DNA from: Gordius sp. MW1
Taxonomy: Eukaryota; Nematomorpha; Gordioida; Gordea; Gordiidae
Assembly (NCBI GenBank): GCA_964036665.1
Contig: OZ038527.1
Coordinates: 7,033,501 to 7,097,500, forward strand
Reading direction: 5' to 3'
Length of the DNA: 64,000 nucleotides
The translations under genes and the position numbers were made by a program. Below are positions 23,023 through 32,622 of this stretch, one piece after another. The stretch's first letter is position 1, and each line of letters starts with the position of its first letter. The notes beneath the pieces are model-generated. The model was not told the DNA's origin. It saw only the letters and a program-made list of their open reading frames with translations, and did no database searches.

Positions 23023-23435
23023 GCATTCACCACCTCGTCAACTAAGTCTCAATCCCTGAGGTAACTTTTCTTACGCCTCCGACAATACTAATATACTCTC
23101 GTCAACTATGCTAAAATAAATAATATTTTCTCCTCGTCAACTTCAACTCTACTCGAAAAGACTAAGTCCACATTTCCTCTCGCCAACTCTTCCCAAGCCA
23201 AAAAAATTAACAAACCTTTGATCTAGCGCTAAGTCTCAATAGATCGTAGGCATTCACCACCTCGTCAACTAAGTCTCAATCCCTGAAGTAACTTTTCTTA
23301 CGCCTCCGACAATACTAATATACTCTCGTCAACTATGCTAAAATAAATAATATTTTTTCCTTGTCAACTTCAACTCTACTCGAAAAGACTAAGTCCACAT
23401 TTCCTCTCGCCAACTCTTCCCAAGCCAAAAAAATT
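23023..23435. repeat. Tail repeats with 28S-derived pieces (unit III)
   Basis: Two copies of about 227 bp (23023, 23250), organised as in unit I. Confidence 0.85.
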
Positions 23436-23869
23436 AACAAACCTTCGATCTAGCGCTAAGTCTCAATAGATCGCAGTATGGTGGCTGCTCTAACTAAGCA
23501 CAACCCGCTGACCGATACCTAGGTCGTCTGCGAATGATTTAACACCCTCGCCGTCGTCCCGAATGCTGAGCCGATCGGAACCCGACGCTTAATCGTTAGC
23601 CGGGCTTCGAGAACGGCCATCAACTTCGAACGGACCGAGGTCACCCTCGGCCATTATACTGAGTTAATCGACTACGAGGCGCGCCGAAATATCGTTACCT
23701 TTCTAGGCGGGATTCTGACTTAGAGGCGTTCAGTCATAATCCCTCAGATGGTAGCGTCGCGCCGTCGGCTTTTCAGCCGGACGCCTGAACCAAATGTCTG
23801 AACCTGCGGTTCCTCTCGTACTGAGCAGGATTACTATAGCAACAACTAGTCATCAGTAGGGTAAAACTA

Positions 23870-23907
<38 letters not shown>

Positions 23908-23943
23908 TATTAGTGGGTGAACAATCCAACGCTTGGTGAATTC

Positions 23944-23975
<32 letters not shown>

Positions 23976-24936
23976 TATTCACGTAGCGGCTCGTAATTCA
24001 CGTACCTCCATGCTGGTGGGCCGCGGGCAACGTTGCTGAGGGAAGGGGTGAAGCATCGCCGCTCCTCTCAGCAACGGCTAAATCGTGAATCTCGGATAGT
24101 AGTCGGCAACCTTAGAAGAGCTGGTGGTTGTCGGCGAGAAGGAAAGTCCCTGGAGCCTTGCAGCCTCCTTGTGTAAAACTCTATCAAACAGCTAACGCTA
24201 TTAGTAAAAATGAATAAATCAACGCCAAGGCCCCGATCCAATAGTCGTGAAGGGGAAGGGCAAAAGAAAATTCGGGCGACTCGCCATAAAACAGCGCGCG
24301 GACAAGTGCAACACGATGTCGAGAAGAATCGGCTAGGCTGCTAGAACATCCGCGGCCTAGCTGATCCATTAAAGCTCAATGAACTTATTGCAATAATAAG
24401 AGAAAATCAGATCTCTGTGCTCTCGCTTACGGAGACACACCTACCAAATCAGAGCGAAGACTTTTAGCCGATTCTTCTCGACATCAGGTTGTACTTCTCC
24501 GCGCGCTGCTTGTTGGCAAGTCGCCCAAATTTTCTTTAACCCTTCCCCTTCACCTATTGGTTCGGGGCCTTCGCGCTAATTTGTCCATTTTTATTAATTG
24601 TGATAGCTGGTTGAAAGAGTTTTACGCAGGGAGGCTGCAAGGCTCCAGGGACTTTCCTTCTCACCGACAACCACCAGCTCTTCTAAGGTTGCCGGCTACG
24701 ATCCGAGATTCACGATTTAGCCGTTGCTGAGAGGAGCAGCGATGCTTCGCCCCTTCTCTCAGCAACGTTGTCCGCGGCCCACCAGCGAGGAGGTACGTGA
24801 ATAACGGGCCGCATCCCTGTGGTAACTTTTCTTACACCTCCCGCTTTAAACTCGAAATATCGAAAGGATCGATAGGCCACGCTTTCACGGTGCGTATTCA
24901 TACTTCCTTAACGAACACATGGCCGCTGAAAAATCA
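23436..24936 (-). rRNA. 28S rRNA 3'-end fragment, interrupted (unit III)
   Basis: Same extent as in unit I: 3' end at about 23436, sarcin-ricin tract at about 23812, break at about 23975, resumption after 24812. It keeps the 2 bp near 23729 that unit I lost, which agrees with the normal 28S sequence GAACGCCTCTAAGTC. Confidence 0.88.
23986..24812. mobile_element. Foldback insertion in 28S (unit III)
   Basis: Copy of the unit I foldback, 827 bp, lacking a few bases (GA) in the right arm. The endonuclease loop carries TAG (CTGCTAGAACATCC) and is closed. Confidence 0.85.
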
Positions 24937-25573
24937 CGGTAATCGAATTTTCGCTACTCGCGAGGTTCTAACGTAACGTGGACACGAATTTTCACGAGCC
25001 GCCCGCCCACCGCCCGACTACGACGCGATCCGAAAATCACGGCGAGAAAGGGGTGCCCGGTACTCACTCTTTCGAAAATCGCTGTGCTTCAATTACGCTC
25101 GAAATCGAAGCCGACTGCAAAATGGCCCATTAACGTTCTTTCTCCGACTCGAAATTGCCCATTAACGCTCTCTCTCCGACGACTGGGACGCTTAACGCAG
25201 TGAATTAAAGATTACGTGGCAAGCAAATAATTTAATTAATACAACGAAAAACCACGTTTCGTATCTAAATTTCACTGCGTTAAAAATATCCCCACTTTAA
25301 AGGTAGGTTGACAATGGTAAACTCACTAAAATTCACGATAATACTCGAGTTGACGATGGTTTTCCTACATTTAACGTGGGGATACTGCTTTAATCGCTTC
25401 CATACGCGATTATAGCAGGAGGAGGGATGCCCCACACACATACAGATTATCACACTACACGTTAAATTGCAGTACCACCAATGCTACAACGCTATATCAA
25501 CGCATTACTGCAATAACAACGTATCTCACTTTTTCACACAACACCACCTCCTCATATAAGGTTGATGAGAATA
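24937..25573. other. Non-coding flank (unit III)
   Basis: Copy of the 5058-5693 segment with both palindromes. It ends at GAGAATA, the junction with the 3.4-kb insertion. Confidence 0.75.
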
Positions 25574-25740
25574 CGCCCTTCGGGCGTAACTGGGGGCTTC
25601 GCCCCCAGACCCCCTTGGGGGCTTCGCCCCCAAACCCCCTGCTGGGGGCTCCGCCCCCAGTCCCCCGTTGGGGGCACTGCCCCCAAACCCCCGTTGGGGG
25701 CTACGCCCCCAAACCCCCATCTCCTGGGGGCTCCGCCCCC
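25574..25740. repeat. GC hairpin array with variable triloops
   Basis: After CGCCC-TTC-GGGCG come six hairpins GGGGGC-NNN-GCCCCC at 25592, 25617, 25644, 25670, 25696 and 25726. The stems are identical and the loops are TTC, TTC, TCC, ACT, TAC and TCC. The spacing is 25 to 30 bp, and the linkers are rich in C. Proline-rich open frames across it are by-products of the repeat. Confidence 0.92.
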
Positions 25741-27037
25741 AGACCCCCGGAGAAGGGGGAGATGGGAAGGGGGGGGGGGGAAGGGAAGAGGGGACGACTC
25801 ATCTATTCTACGTATAAATGTAGCTTATTTGCTATGCAATTTATGGGCGAGAAAGGTGAGAAGGGGCGAGAATGCCTATAGGGGGGTATTAAATGCAAAA
25901 GAATTGGACTGACGGGCATAGGTAGGTATCAATGTTAGCCAAAAAAACGTAAAATTTTATTTTGATTTACAATTTGACGAAGAGGGAAAATATAAATGAG
26001 TTAAGTGTATAAATGTCGGCTGGATAAAGTATATAAATATCATCTTTATTTTTTATTTTTTAATAAATGAAATTAGGTTAAACATTTTAGGTTAGGAGGG
26101 TGAAGGGGCTAAAATGTAACTCTTGGAGGAAGCTTTATTGAAATTTTTTGTCATTTAGTGGGCCCCCCCCTTGATTGAAATTTTAAAGTTTCGCCTCCCC
26201 CCCCCCAAACCAAAACCTGGCTACGCTCATGTCCCTGTCTGATCAATTAAATTTCATTTTTGATAAACATATTTTTACGATAAAATGTTTTTTAAAAGTG
26301 TAATGTATTATAGAGTTAGACGTCATTTATAATAAGGAGGCTGGATTATTACCAAAAGTTCCGAGAAGATTGAATACATTAAAATATAAAGCTAGAAAAA
26401 ATGCAACCATTTCATTTTTAAGTTAAACTGTTTGAACCAAAACAAAATCTAGTGGAACGTTATTGTAAGTAAAGGAAACCTTTAAATTAGTATGCCCTAA
26501 TTCGCAGTTAATTAAATTAAAGATTAATTTTCTAATTTAAAAGATTTAAAAATTATAAACAGCTGACTTGGCGCTCTAAGTGTATTTGCCTGAAGTGAGG
26601 GGGAATAGAAGAGTAACTACCTCCTTCCCCCCCTCACTCCGTTAAAACTAAACGCGCACACTATCCCCCCTTTCCCTCCGTTAATTTGCCAAAAGCATAT
26701 AAAAATCAATAATAATAAAAAGGGGTTGAGGGATGATCTCCTCCACTCCCGCCCCCTAATAATACCAATTCAGCGGTGGAAGGGTAAGATAGGGAGGGGT
26801 AGGGGTTTAACGTATAATCAATATAAAAATAGAGGTAACTTTTATTTAGTATGGTTAGTAATAATGGAAAACTTTGTTAAAAATAGTAATTAATTTAGGC
26901 GTCCTGTTACGTCTGCGCATCTAAAAATGGCACAATTACCAGCGATATGCAATAGCTCCGCTATTGCCTGTTACGAACGCGCATCTAAAAATGATAAAAT
27001 TTAAAAACTTACTTTTGGTTAAGGTAAAATGATATTA
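25741..27037. other. Non-coding interior of insertion
   Basis: A purine-rich G tract (about 25755-25795) is followed by AT-rich DNA with C-runs near 26163 and 26199. A block of C- and G-rich words lies at 26590-26800. A first partial copy of the stem-loop GCAATAGCTCCGCTATTGC lies at about 26949. I see no gene. Confidence 0.7.
25829..25848 (+). repeat. Inverted repeat, left copy
   Basis: TTGCTATGCAATTTATGGGC is the exact reverse complement of 28959-28978, two bases before the right AATA. It could be the real terminal repeat of a 3.15-kb element, with the GC hairpin array lying outside it. Confidence 0.75.
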
Positions 27038-27455
27038 AATTGGGATAATTCCTATTGTAGCTTATAATAAAAAATTGCATAGAAATTATTAAAAAATTTT
27101 ACATAGAAATTAATGGGAAATAATAATAAAAATTAAAAAAATCCTTACGACGAAACTATCAGCGACATGCAATAGCTCCGCTATTGCCTGTTACGACCGC
27201 GCATCTAAAACTGTCACAGGTATCATAAAGATAAACCAAAAAATTTAATTGGGATAATTCCTATTGTAGCTTATAATAAAAAATTGCATAGAAATTATTA
27301 AAAATTTTTACATAGAAATTAATGGGAAATAATAATAAAAATTAAAAAAATCCTTACGACGAAACTATCAGCGACATGCAATAGCTCCGCTATTGCCTGT
27401 TACGACCGCGCATCTAAAACTGTCACAGGTATCATAAAGATATATCAAAAAATTT
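27038..27455. repeat. Tandem 209-bp duplication
   Basis: Two near-identical copies start at 27038 and 27247. Each contains the hairpin GCAATAGC-TCC-GCTATTGC followed by CTGTTACGACCGCGCATC. A third, diverged half copy lies at about 26939-26992. Confidence 0.88.
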
Positions 27456-28237
27456 ACATGTGCTAAATTGTTCCATTGGTCAGTACCAAAAGACAATCTA
27501 TTAATACATAAGAGTCAAAAAAAACTAAAAAAAATTTTCGATTCACATTTTGGCCAAATGGTCATTTTTTTCATTGGTCACTACCAACAGATGGTCTATA
27601 AGTCAATGTTAGCCAAAAAAACGAGGAAAAAAATTTCGATTCACATATTGGCCAATGGTCATTTTTTTCCAATGGTCAGTAGCCAGCGGACGGCCAAAAA
27701 GTCATATTATCAATGGTATTAACAGAAACAATCATAAAAGTCAAAAAAAACGCAAAAAAAAAATTTCGTTTCACACTTTGGCCAAATGGTCATTTTTTTC
27801 ATTGGTCACTACCAACAGATACTCTATAAGTCAATGTTAGCCAAAAAAACGAGGAAAAAAATTTTACTTCATACTTTGGCCAATGGTCATTTTTTTCCAA
27901 TGGTCAGTAGCCAGCGGACGGCCAAAAAGTCATATTATCAATGGTAGTAACAGGAACAATCATAAGAGTCAAAAAAACGAGGAAAAAAATTTTACTTCAT
28001 ACTTTGGCCAATGGTCATTTTTTTCCAGTGGTCAGTAGCCAGAGGACGGCCAAAAAGGCAGATTATCAATGGTAGTAACATGAACAATCATAATAGGCGG
28101 AAAAAAGCGAAAAAATAAACTTGGATTCACATTTTGGCCAAATGGTCATTTTTTTCCATTGGTCAGCAGCCAGCGGACGGCCAAAAAGTCTTATTATCAA
28201 TGGTAGTAACAGGAACAAACATAATAGTCAAAAAAAA

Positions 28238-28254
28238 CCCCGGGATTCGAACCC
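28238..28254 (-). promoter_or_regulatory. Pol III B-box-like module 1
   Basis: The minus strand reads GGGTTCGAATCCCGGGG followed by a run of T. This fits the tRNA T-arm/B box (GGTTCGAATCC) and a short Pol III stop. No cloverleaf or A box is seen upstream on that strand. It is probably a tRNA-derived SINE remnant. Confidence 0.6.
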
Positions 28255-28492
28255 AAAAACTGGTTAAATTAACAAAAATTAAAAGTAAACAAAAAAGACA
28301 TTCGGTGCAAGACATCCACGTTTTTTTCATTGGTCAGCAGCCAACGGACGGCCAAAAAGAAATATAAAAAAAAATTTCGTTTAACATTTTGGCCAAATGG
28401 TCATTTGTTTACAGTGGTCAGTAGCCAGCGGACGGCCAAAAAGTCATATTATCAATGGTAGTAGCAGTTACAATAATAATATTCAAAAAAAA

Positions 28493-28509
28493 CCCCGAGA
28501 TTCGAACCC
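28493..28509 (-). promoter_or_regulatory. Pol III B-box-like module 2
   Basis: Minus strand GGGTTCGAATCTCGGGG followed by T8, with the same upstream AACCAGTTTTT as module 1. Confidence 0.6.
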
Positions 28510-28790
28510 AAAAACTGGTTAAATTAACAAAAATTAAAAGTGCATATCCACGTTCGGTTCGGTGCGTGACATCCACGATTCCATTGGTCAGCAGTTAACG
28601 GACGGCCAAAAAGTCTTATTATCAATGGTAGGAACAAGAACAATCATAAGAGTCAAAAAAAAACGCAAAAATAATTTCGCTTCACACTTTGGCCAAATGG
28701 TCATTTTTTTATTGGTCAGCACCCAACGGACGGCCAAAAAGTCTTATTATCAATGGTAGTAACAGGAACAATCATAATAGAAAAAAAAAA

Positions 28791-28807
28791 TCCCGGGATT
28801 CGAACCC
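28791..28807 (-). promoter_or_regulatory. Pol III B-box-like module 3
   Basis: Minus strand GGGTTCGAATCCCGGGA followed by a T run, with the same upstream context as modules 1 and 2. Confidence 0.6.
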
Positions 28808-28851
28808 AAAAACTGGTTAAATTAAATTAACAAATAACAAAAATTAAAAGT

Positions 28852-28944
28852 GTGTGACATCCACGTTCGGTGCGTGACATCCACGTTTGGTGCGTGACAT
28901 CCACGTTCGGTGCGTGACATCCACGTTCGGTGCGTGACATTCGG
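28852..28944. repeat. 20-bp minisatellite
   Basis: Head-to-tail copies of GTGCGTGACATCCACGTTCG (28870, 28890, 28910) flanked by partial copies. Single diverged units also occur near 28305 and 28559 beside B-box modules 1 and 2. Confidence 0.92.
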
Positions 28945-28958
28945 AAAATGGAAAGTGA

Positions 28959-28978
28959 GCCCATAAATTGCATAGCAA
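28959..28978 (-). repeat. Inverted repeat, right copy
   Basis: GCCCATAAATTGCATAGCAA, exact partner of 25829-25848, close to the right edge of the insertion. Confidence 0.75.
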
Positions 28979-28984
28979 TTAATA

Positions 28985-29819
28985 GAAAGTACCCCGTCCG
29001 TTTTGGCACAAAATTGGTGCACTAACTGACGCCATTGTGATCTTTAATTAATTAAATCGCCATAACTTCGTCCGTAATAGGAATTTTGACGCGAAACTTC
29101 TAGGATTGGTCGGGACGGATGTCTGTCAACTAAATCACGTGACAAATCAAACTTTTGACTCCACTAGGAAAATTTATATGAAAATTAAATTTTAAGCTAT
29201 TTTTACCTTTTTGACCACCCAGAATTCGTTAAAAATATATTTTTACCACCCAGGTCGCTTTCTAATCACGTGATCTAACTACCGTTTACTCCACTAGGTA
29301 TGAAATTAATTCTAAATTATTTTTTTTGGCAAAACAAGTTTTTAGGTATTTTGGCCGCCATTTTTTTCCGGGTGGGCAGTATTCATCCAAAATATATTTT
29401 TGGGCATCTCCTAGGTCGGCGCCATCTACCTATAAAAAAATTTTGATTTGATATTCCGGAAGTCGGCCATCTTTTTAACAAATACATTTAGGATCGTTTT
29501 TCCGCCATTAAAATGTCGATTGCGGGTCGTATGGCCCAAAAAATTTCGACGAGACCTTAATTTGTTGCCCGAGATCCGGGCTATCGAATGAGAAAGAGAA
29601 ATTCAGCCATCTACGCAGTTCCGCCATTTTATACGCCATTTTGTTTTTTAAAAACGGTGGAATATTCTAGAACGTCCGCCTTTAAGACCGTTTTAGAAGG
29701 CCTGAACCTTAATCATTTTTAACGAATTTGGTTTTATAAACAGTTCTAACCTCGAGCTACCTAAATATAACAATTTTATGGATTATTAATTAGTTATGGA
29801 TGTTGAAATACATCATCTT
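28985..29819. repeat. Spacer C, unit III
   Basis: Copy of spacer C with both TCACGTGA boxes. No gene. Confidence 0.88.
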
Positions 29820-31070
29820 CACGCTAAAAAATTAGAAATTTAATTAAATTAAAAGTTGTGGGCCAAAACCAAATTTTTTTCTTTTAAAGTATTTATAAGG
29901 TTAAGGACTCACTTTAACGAGCTTTTGGGCCACTAAAGTTAACCGGAATTAATAGAGTAGCGAGTAAAACCGCTAAAAGTATATGTCAAAATTTAATTTA
30001 ATTAATATTCCTTACATTTATTTCAGAATAAAGTTTTAAAAAGTTGTTATTTCGCATCCTTAGACCCACCTAAGTTCGAATTGAAGCATATTTCATATCA
30101 TCCGCCATCTTGGATAGCTTGAAATTCTATTTCCGGTCGTCCGCCATCTTGGATTTTTTTTCCTAACCCATTTTAAACTTGTTTTAACCTTATAAATTGA
30201 TGTAAAATTGTAAAATATAACAATTTTAAGTTTATTTTGTATGATTTTCACTATAGATTTAAAAATATTATCATTTTATTGATAGTTGATAAATTGATTG
30301 TTACGTAAAAATACGTTTTTAATTACGCAATAAATCCACTCTTATATAATTTTACGAGTTTTTAATGGCACAATTTATTTAGTTTTTGCACGTTTTATGC
30401 TTAGTCATTGTATTTTAAGAGAGAACTGTCTCAATTATTGCTGAGTCATGATTATATAACTATTTTAAAACCTTTTATCACGAATATTTATGGTTATATT
30501 GCATATCTTATATAACTTTACGAGTTTTTAATGGCACAGTTTTTTTAATTTTTTAACAAGTTATTATTTAGCATCCTTAGACCCAGCTAAGTTCGTATTG
30601 GAGCATATTTCATATCATCCGCCATCTTGGATAGCTAGAAATTCTATTTCCGGTCGTCCGCCATCTTGGATTTTCAAACCCATTTTAAACTTGTTTTAAC
30701 CTTATAAATTGATGTAAGATAGTAAAATATAACAATTTTAAGTTCATTTTGTATGATTTTCACTATATATTTAAAAATATTATCATTTTATTGATTGTTG
30801 AGTTACGTAAAAATACGTCTTAAATTACGCAATAAATCCACTCTTATATAATTTTACGAGTTTATAATGGCACAATTTATTTAGTTTTTGCACGTTTTAT
30901 GCTTAGTCATTGTATTTTAAGGGAGAACTGTCTCAATTATTGCTGAGTCATGATTATATACCTATTTTAAAACCTTTTATTACGAATATTTATGGTTATA
31001 TTGCATTTGTTTTTGAGATTTAACCCGATATTAGTAATTTTTCTTTAATTTTTTGTGTATTTTAATTGAA
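29820..31070. repeat. Spacer A, unit IV
   Basis: Copy of spacer A with four CCGCCATCTTGG boxes. It ends at TTAA 31071-31074. Confidence 0.9.
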
Positions 31071-32622
31071 TTAACACTAAATTAAATATATTAATTCAGA
31101 ATAGATCAAACTTAAAAAGGTATTTTCCTAAATAATTTAAAAGTTCAAACTTAAAAAGGTATTTTCCTAAATAATTTAAAAGTTCAAACTTAAAAAGGTA
31201 TTTTCCTAAATAATTTAAAAGTCGTTTCACCATCGTCAATTAAGTCTCAATCCCTGAGGTAACTTTTCTTGCGACTCTAAGGAATTATTGGCTCTCATCG
31301 ACATTTAAAACTTAAACTTTTTAATATTCAACTTTACTTTACCCAATCCTTCTCGACATATAATCCTTATAATTGCCTATTTTTCAAAGATTAATAAAAT
31401 AAATGTGTGCAGAAAAATTTATATATTTTAATAAAATCCACAAATTAACCCTCGTCAACTAAGTCTCAATCCCTAAGGTAACCATTCTTACGCCTCCGAC
31501 AATACTTTTAAGTTATAATCTTCTCGTCAACTTAAATTTACAATTTGAATGCTGAATATTCATCTCGTCAACTGTAATTTTATGTCATAATGCACTCGCC
31601 AACTATGCTAAAATTAATAATTTTAATGCTAAATTTTCATCTCGTCAACTGAGCTTAAATTATTTATTTAGATAGTGCATTTTCATCTCGTCAACTTGAC
31701 TTTTAAGTCAAAATTTTCATAAATTTATGCTGATTTTTCTTCTCGTCAACTGTACTATTATTATCTCGTCAACTAAGCAGTAATAATTTTATAATTTCTC
31801 GTCAACTAAGTCTTTGAGTCGAAAGACTCTCGTCAATTAAGCTTAAATTCACAATATGAATGCTAAATTTTCATCTCGTCAACTAGACTTTTATGTTAAA
31901 ATAGTCTCGTCAACTAAGCAGTAATAATTTTATAATTTCTCGTCAACTAAGTCTTTAAGTCGAAAGACTCTCGTCAATTAAGCTTAAATTCACAATATGA
32001 ATGCTAAATTTTCATCTCGTCAACTAGACTTTTATGTTAAAATAGTCTCGTCAACTAAGCAGTAATAATTTTATAATTTCTCGTCAACTAAGTCTTTAAG
32101 CCGAAAGACTCTCGTCAATTAAGCTTAAATTCACAATATGAATGCTAAATTTTCATCTCGTCAACTAGACTTTTATGTTAAAATAGTCTCGTCAACTAAG
32201 CTTAAAGTAATAATTTTATAATTTCTCGTCAACTATGCCTTTTAAGTCGAAAAACTCTCGTCAATTAAGCTTAAATTCACAATATGAATGCTAAATTTTC
32301 ATCTCGTCAACTCGACTTTTATGTTAAAATAGTCTCGTCAACTAAGCTTAAAGTAATAATTTTATAATTTCTCGTCAACTATGCCTTTTAAGTCGAAAAA
32401 CTCTCGTCAATTAAGCTTAAATTCACAATATGAATGCTAAATTTTCATCTCGTCAACTGGACTTTTATGTTAAAATAGTCTCGTCAACTAAGCTTAAAGT
32501 AATAATTTTATAATTTCTCGTCAACTATGCCTTTTAAGTCGAAAAACTCTCGTCAATTAAGCTTAAATTCACAATAGGAAATGCTAAATTTTCATCTCGT
32601 CAACTGGACTTTTATGTTAAAA
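31071..32622. repeat. Array B, unit IV, before piggyBac
   Basis: Three 39-bp repeats (31108-31224), then 141- and 146-bp monomers. It ends at the same monomer position as 14033. Confidence 0.9.

Larger units (their letters stand above)
27466..28780. repeat. Irregular CCATTGGTCAG repeats
   Basis: About eleven degenerate copies of a module with CCATTGGTCAG or CCAATGGTCAG, GCCAGCGGACGGCCAAAAAGTC and TTATCAATGGTAGTAACAGG, spaced roughly 85 to 170 bp. The short ATG frames inside are repeat translations and not genes. Confidence 0.85.
25574..28984. mobile_element. 3.4-kb non-coding insertion between flank and spacer C (unit III)
   Basis: Units I, II and IV read GAGAATAGAAAGTACC without a break. 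Here 3411 bp lie between GAGAATA and GAAAGTACC, with AATA at both edges (25570-25573 and 28981-28984), a likely 4-bp target duplication. Contents from left to right: GC hairpin array, purine- and C-rich tracts, AT-rich DNA, a duplicated 209-bp unit, CCAAT-type repeats, B-box modules and a 20-bp minisatellite. No transposase or other protein is encoded, so it is a non-autonomous or composite element of unknown class. Confidence 0.8.

Noticed and set aside
25526-25912. Proline/glycine-rich frames on both strands over the GC hairpins (also 54383-54770)
   Set aside because: All are open because the C/G repeat lacks stop codons. The composition is dictated by the hairpin repeat.
26071-26100. Telomere-like TTAGG words
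   Set aside because: Only two adjacent TTAGG plus one isolated copy, as expected by chance.
28230-28290. Complete tRNA gene
   Set aside because: Only the T-arm-like part is present; no A box, anticodon stem or acceptor stem could be found.
27468-28759. Short ATG frames rich in Lys and Phe in the CCATTGGTCAG field
   Set aside because: They repeat with the DNA module, have no conserved frame and include long A or T runs.
28822-29022. Minus-strand frames with repeated THRTWMSH-like words
   Set aside because: They are direct translations of the 20-bp minisatellite.
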